A stretch of 16,960 bases of DNA from Treponema sp. UBA1226. GTDB taxonomy: Bacteria; Spirochaetota; Spirochaetia; Treponematales; Treponemataceae. A program made the translations under genes and the position numbers. Below are positions 13,260-16,960 of the stretch, in pieces; the stretch's first letter is position 1; each line of letters begins with the position of its first letter. The notes below the pieces were generated by a model that saw only the letters and a list, made by a program, of their open reading frames with translations, was not told where the DNA came from and ran no database searches. Location: NCBI GenBank assembly GCA_002309195.1, contig DBWY01000003.1, forward strand, positions 12,815 through 29,774, in the 5' to 3' direction.

Positions 13260-14675
13260 ATGTCGGATAAAGCGTTTTCACAACAGGTAATTTCAACAAT
13301 CGATAAAAAAATCGAGTTTTACAATAAGGAAATCCTTGTTAAACTGCTCGAAAACTACAGGCTTCTTCATACATGTGTAAAAAATCTCATCGATGCGCTT
13401 GTTCAGAAGTCAATCATAAAACCAGACCCTTACAAGCTCGAAAAAAAGATTTCTGACATCGAGATTCTTCCTAATGAACCATTCGTAGATTCTGAACGTG
13501 CCCTTGTTATCGGAACAAGAATCTCTGACTACGAAGGAATCCTCGATTTCGTAAGCACTTATTATAAATTTTCAATCGAAAACCTTACATTTCCTAAAAT
13601 CAAGAAATTTGTTGAATTTAATAATACGTTCAACTGGCATTCTTTTACCGTATCAAGCCCTTTTGCAAATACACGTGGTCTTGCAATCCTCTTAAACGAA
13701 GCAAAATACAACGCACCGTCAATGACTGTAAGCATGATAAACGATACGATTTCTAAATGCGACAAAGTAACAAAAAACATAAACATCACGCTTAAAGAGC
13801 TCAGCGACTTTCAAAAAGAAGTTTACAAAGCATATGTCAGAAAAGATATTTTTGAGCATCCTAAATTTAGCGAAGAAAAAGCAAACCAGAGCGTAGAATC
13901 AGAAATTGCAGAAATAAAAAAACTTTTCCCAGGTGTAATGGGAAAAACTCCTTATTACTCTGCACTTATCGAAGAAATTGCAAACGAAGATCTTGGTCCG
14001 GATAAAGAAAAACGCCAGGCTGCCGTTCTTGAAAAAATCAAAATCAATGAATCAGCCGTGCAGAAAAAAGAAAAACAGGTTGATACAAAAGAATATTTAA
14101 TGCAGGCAGTTCTTGCACTAAGCGGTCTTGCTCCACAATTTGAAACAGTTCTTACAAAGATAAACGAAAACCATAATCTTATTCAGAGTAAAAACTTAAG
14201 CTTCTTAGGCAAACTTGCAGTCGCATTAAGAAAAGCATTTAACATTCCTGAGCCTCCTGTAATTTATAACATCACAATTACAGAAGCTTCTACCGGTGCA
14301 AAGATAAGAGACAAAATTGAATTTCAGCAGTTTACGGAGCTGCTTTCAAAAAAAATCAGTTTCTTAAATTCTTTTGCATTAAGGCAGTCTACTGCTTTTC
14401 AGAAAATTCAGACAAGTCAGCCTGAAAAAATCCTCGAGTTTCTTAACAAGAATGTTCTCGAAGCACAGAAACTCATGACAAAACTTGCAGCCCTCGATGA
14501 GTTCTTTAAATCATCTGTTTCGACAGATAAAAAAAGTTTCGTCAAAGGCTTAAAAATGGAACTTACGACATTAAAGAATACTCTTATTAATGTAAACCAG
14601 CATAAAGCAGACTATCTGTCTTACATCGAAGAACAGACACAGATGCAGAAACTTGGAATCAAAAATGAAGCATAG
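13260..14675 (+). CDS. Conserved-looking helical cytoplasmic protein, unknown function
   Basis: A 471-residue protein without signal peptide or membrane segments, rich in Lys, Glu, Ile and Leu and predicted largely helical. Long stretches look capable of coiled-coil formation (for example around residues 250-285 and 430-460). I recognise no catalytic motif. The composition and size recall spirochaete-specific hypothetical proteins, perhaps the DUF5312 type, but that is a guess from memory. The ATG at 13260 follows GGAGTAAGGGAT. Its last 11 nt overlap the start of the next gene, an oligopeptide-type binding protein, so the two are co-transcribed and probably coupled. Confidence 0.8.
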   Translation: MSDKAFSQQVISTIDKKIEFYNKEILVKLLENYRLLHTCVKNLIDALVQKSIIKPDPYKLEKKISDIEILPNEPFVDSERALVIGTRISDYEGILDFVSTYYKFSIENLTFPKIKKFVEFNNTFNWHSFTVSSPFANTRGLAILLNEAKYNAPSMTVSMINDTISKCDKVTKNINITLKELSDFQKEVYKAYVRKDIFEHPKFSEEKANQSVESEIAEIKKLFPGVMGKTPYYSALIEEIANEDLGPDKEKRQAAVLEKIKINESAVQKKEKQVDTKEYLMQAVLALSGLAPQFETVLTKINENHNLIQSKNLSFLGKLAVALRKAFNIPEPPVIYNITITEASTGAKIRDKIEFQQFTELLSKKISFLNSFALRQSTAFQKIQTSQPEKILEFLNKNVLEAQKLMTKLAALDEFFKSSVSTDKKSFVKGLKMELTTLKNTLINVNQHKADYLSYIEEQTQMQKLGIKNEA

Positions 14676-16236
14676 AATTAAATTTATCCTCACCCTTTTT
14701 ATTTTATTACAATCAGGATTTACTCTGTCTGCACAGAATAAAAACAAAACTGTGCAGGAACAAAAAGAACTTTCTGTCATTATGGGTCGCGAAACCCTGG
14801 ATTTAAATCCTCATACTTCTTCTTTTAAAGATGAAGCACAGATTTTAAACAGTATCTACGAAGGACTTTTTTCTTATAACCCTGTAACATCAGAACCAGA
14901 CTTTGCAATCGCACAAAGTTATAAAACAAGCCGCGATATGCTCGTATGGACTTTTACTTTAAGACAGGATGCGTTTTTTTCTGACGGAAAACCAATTACA
15001 AGTCATAACGTAAAAGAATCGTGGTTAAATTTAATTCAGACTAAAGGAGCATACTATTCTTCTTTTCTCGACATCATCCGCGGAGCAAAAGCACTTCGCT
15101 ATCAGAAAGGAAAACCAGAAGACGTTGCAATCTACGCAAAAGATGACTACACATTAAGCATCGAACTTACTTCTCCACAAAGTTATCTTCCAAAAATTTT
15201 ATGTCATCATGCTTTTTCTGTAATCGATTTTAAAGACGGAGCCTTTTCTGGTCCATATATCATTCAAAAGCACACACAGTCAAATATAGTTCTTGCAAAA
15301 AATTTAAAATACTATGCTGCAGATTCTGTAAAGATTCCTTTAATCAATATAAGTTTTTCAGAAGACCTGGATAACAACGCATATCTTTTTAACACAGGAA
15401 AAGCACAGATAGTTTTTGAAAACTGCAATGCAAAAAAAGTTCTCGACAAAGAGTCTCTCCAGTTTGAGCCCCTTTTCGGAACTTATTTCTTTTTCTTTAA
15501 GACACACAAAGATTCAAAAATATCAGAAGGCGTAAAGCAGGCATTACTCGAAGCCGTTCCATGGGAAGACCTTCGCGAAGGCTCTCTGTTTCCTGCGACA
15601 ACCCTCATCTATCCTGTTTACGGTTACACATCTCCTCAGGGCTTAACTTATACAGATTATGATCATGCACGCTTTATGCTGAACGAAGCAAAAAAGTCTC
15701 TCGGTTTGAAAGAAGATGATATAATCGAGCTTACCTTTTCGATTCCGGATGGAGAAAGTATTTTTTCTGCCGCAAGAATTTTAAAGGACGCATGGGGACA
15801 GATTGGAGTTCGTGTAAACATTCAGACGGAACACGACCCTAACTACCTTAACAGAATCGAAACATCTGACGCAGATTTATTTATCTACACCTGGATCGGG
15901 GATTTTCCTGACCCTGTTGCGTTTCTGGATTTATTCCGCTCAGATTCTACGCTCAACACAAGCGCATACTCAAACGAAGAATATGACTCTCTCTTAAAAA
16001 AAGCAGACTGCACTAAAAATAAGTCAGACCGCATGGCGCTTTTAAACCGTGCAGAGGATATACTGCTTTCAAGCGGAACGATTATACCGCTCACTCATCC
16101 GGTTGACCTTAATGTCGTAAATATGAATGAAGTTGCAGGCTGGGTGCCTAATACGCTGGGACTGCATTCGTTTAAGGGACTGTCGCTTAAAAAGCCTGCG
16201 TCGACGTTCAAATACGGAATAATCGCATCGAACTAA
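14665..16236 (+). CDS. Family-5 extracellular solute-binding protein (peptide ABC transporter)
   Basis: A 523-residue secreted protein of the OppA/DppA type. The signal peptide (MKHRIKFILTLFILLQSGFTLSA) ends without a lipobox Cys, so it is probably a soluble periplasmic protein, unlike many lipoprotein relatives. Family marks are LDLNPHTSSFKDEAQILNSIYEGLF, the WTFTLRQDAFFSDGKPITSHNVKESW region and, near the C-terminus, ADLFIYTWIGDFPDP and YDSLLKKA. The frame opens at a TTG (14653), but the ATG at 14665 starts a proper signal peptide and is preferred. It overlaps the previous gene by 11 nt. No permease or ATPase genes follow, so it is an orphan here. Confidence 0.9.
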   Translation: MKHRIKFILTLFILLQSGFTLSAQNKNKTVQEQKELSVIMGRETLDLNPHTSSFKDEAQILNSIYEGLFSYNPVTSEPDFAIAQSYKTSRDMLVWTFTLRQDAFFSDGKPITSHNVKESWLNLIQTKGAYYSSFLDIIRGAKALRYQKGKPEDVAIYAKDDYTLSIELTSPQSYLPKILCHHAFSVIDFKDGAFSGPYIIQKHTQSNIVLAKNLKYYAADSVKIPLINISFSEDLDNNAYLFNTGKAQIVFENCNAKKVLDKESLQFEPLFGTYFFFFKTHKDSKISEGVKQALLEAVPWEDLREGSLFPATTLIYPVYGYTSPQGLTYTDYDHARFMLNEAKKSLGLKEDDIIELTFSIPDGESIFSAARILKDAWGQIGVRVNIQTEHDPNYLNRIETSDADLFIYTWIGDFPDPVAFLDLFRSDSTLNTSAYSNEEYDSLLKKADCTKNKSDRMALLNRAEDILLSSGTIIPLTHPVDLNVVNMNEVAGWVPNTLGLHSFKGLSLKKPASTFKYGIIASN

Positions 16237-16239
16237 CGT

Positions 16240-16435
16240 ATCACCGCGGCCCTGCAAAGGCGCGGTGACATACTTCTATATGCACTCCTATAAAAAGCGC
16301 TCCCGCAGAAAAAAACACGGGGCCCGCACAGTTCGCTTCGCTCTTAAGTGCCTCCCATGTTTTGTTTCTGCTCCGCGCTTTTTATAGGAGTACATTGAGA
16401 AATACGGTTCTGCGCCTTTGCAGGGCCGCGGTAAT
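16240..16435. repeat. 196-bp GC-rich imperfect palindrome (MITE/REP-like)
   Basis: Three nested pairs share essentially one centre (16337-16338). The outer arms 16240-16263 and 16412-16435 match at 23 of 24 positions. The middle arms 16284-16300 and 16375-16391 match at 17 of 17. The inner CAGAAA (16306-16311) and TTTCTG (16365-16370) extend with a one-base bulge. The spacers between outer and middle arms are exactly 20 nt on both sides and partly complementary. The GC content is clearly above the flanks. No coding frame, transposase or obvious target-site duplication was seen. It fills most of the 271-nt gap between the binding-protein gene and ackA and may also stop transcription. Confidence 0.75.
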
Positions 16436-16439
16436 CCGG

Positions 16440-16468
16440 TTGCCCGAATCTGCAAAACTCACTATAAT
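16440..16468 (+). promoter_or_regulatory. ackA promoter
   Basis: TTGCCC (16440-16445), 17-nt spacer, consensus TATAAT (16463-16468). The predicted leader is about 33 nt and contains GAGGAAA (16494-16500) before the ATG. Confidence 0.75.
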
Positions 16469-16507
16469 AGAAAAACAATCTACTTATATCTACGAGGAAA
16501 TCGTTTT

Positions 16508-16960
16508 ATGGTAATTCTTACATTAAACTGCGGATCGTCTTCCGCTAAATACCAGGTTTATGACTGGGACAACAAAGAAGTTATGGCTAACGGTGTAGTA
16601 GAACGCATCGGTTCAGACGGAAGCTGCATCACACACAAAGCAAAGGGACAGAAAATCGAACTCGAAAGCGCATGTCCTACACACAAAGAAGCAATCGAAC
16701 TTATTCTTAAAGAAATCACAGACCCGGAAGTCGGCGTAATCAAATCGATGAACGAAATCGGAGCTGTTGGTCACCGCGTACTCCACGGAGGAAACAAATT
16801 TACAAAATCTGTTCTCGTAACTCCAGAAGTTCTCGAAGGATTCCGCTCTGTAATCGACCTTGGACCACTTCACATGCCTGCAAACATTATGGGCATCGAA
16901 GCTGCACAGAAGGTTATGCCTGATGTTCCGCATGCAGCAATCATGGATACAGCATGGCAC
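16508..16960 (+). CDS. ackA: Acetate kinase (N-terminal 151 residues; continues past window)
   Basis: Acetate kinase interconverts acetate plus ATP with acetyl phosphate plus ADP, the last step of fermentative acetate production. The visible part opens with [12 protein letters not shown] (the ASKHA phosphate-1 motif with the Asn and Ser residues), followed by VGHRVLHGG (with the substrate-binding Arg), [10 protein letters not shown] (usual form LAPLHNPAN) and IMDTAWH (usual form FDTAFH). The last two are mild variants in otherwise conserved positions. The start is supported by GAGGAAA 7 nt upstream and by the promoter TTGCCC-N17-TATAAT. It is separated from the gene upstream by the 196-bp palindrome, so it is an independent unit. 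Confidence 0.95.
   Translation, partial: MVILTLNCGSSSAKYQVYDWDNKEVMANGVVERIGSDGSCITHKAKGQKIELESACPTHKEAIELILKEITDPEVGVIKSMNEIGAVGHRVLHGGNKFTKSVLVTPEVLEGFRSVIDLGPLHMPANIMGIEAAQKVMPDVPHAAIMDTAWH

Noticed and set aside
16263..16275. 13-bp match (CGGTGACATACTT) between the ackA-side palindrome and the minus strand of the ybaK/mntP dyad (11994-12006)
   Set aside because: A few 13-bp matches are expected by chance in 17 kb on two strands; the 16263 copy is inside another palindrome and not positioned as a promoter.
16613..16960. Open frame on the minus strand opposite ackA
   Set aside because: It is antisense to a clearly recognised acetate kinase, has Cys/Phe-rich composition and no ribosome-binding site.

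Overview
The window reads like a chromosomal segment from an AT-rich, double-membraned spirochaete, most likely a gut, rumen or oral Treponema. The support is indirect. There are several signal-peptide proteins with beta-barrel-like C-termini. FeoB and the Y-family polymerase/YolD pair are Firmicutes-like, which is common in treponemes. There is also an acetate kinase and a spirochaete-style hypothetical with no recognisable domain. The species assignment is inference. No rRNA, tRNA, CRISPR array or insertion sequence was seen.

Positions 1-3621, minus strand: an iron-uptake operon. The order in the transcript is an acidic outer-membrane beta-barrel protein, feoA-like gene 2, feoA gene 1, then feoB, which runs off the left edge. 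A strong sigma70-type promoter (TTGACA-N17-TATTAT) precedes the barrel gene. Three copies of a 16-bp palindrome, GTTAG-N6-CTAAC, surround that promoter. A fourth copy lies between the two feoA genes, inside a 17-bp mRNA hairpin. This is the most interesting part of the window: an apparent outer-membrane partner for Feo, with a previously unnamed candidate metal-regulator box.

Positions 3638-5994, minus strand: three genes joined by 4-nt overlaps. They encode a metallo-beta-lactamase-fold hydrolase, a Y-family (UmuC/UvrX-like) polymerase and a YolD-like partner. A 31-bp palindrome lies upstream.

Positions 6001-8628, minus strand: a Fic-domain AMP-transferase with a C-terminal winged helix, bracketed by related repeats and predicted to be leaderless, and an MFS permease.

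Positions 8766-10629, plus strand: a small two-helix membrane protein and two secreted or outer-membrane proteins that share a C-terminal barrel signature. The cluster ends at a bidirectional terminator.

Positions 10693-12634: a ybaK-histidine phosphatase operon (minus) diverges from mntP (plus). The two share a 42-bp dyad-symmetric divergent promoter.

Positions 12657-16236: a zinc-ribbon/TM2 membrane protein (minus), then a 471-aa unknown protein overlapping a family-5 solute-binding protein (plus). Positions 16240-16435 form a GC-rich 196-bp imperfect palindrome. The window ends inside acetate kinase (ackA, plus), which has its own promoter.
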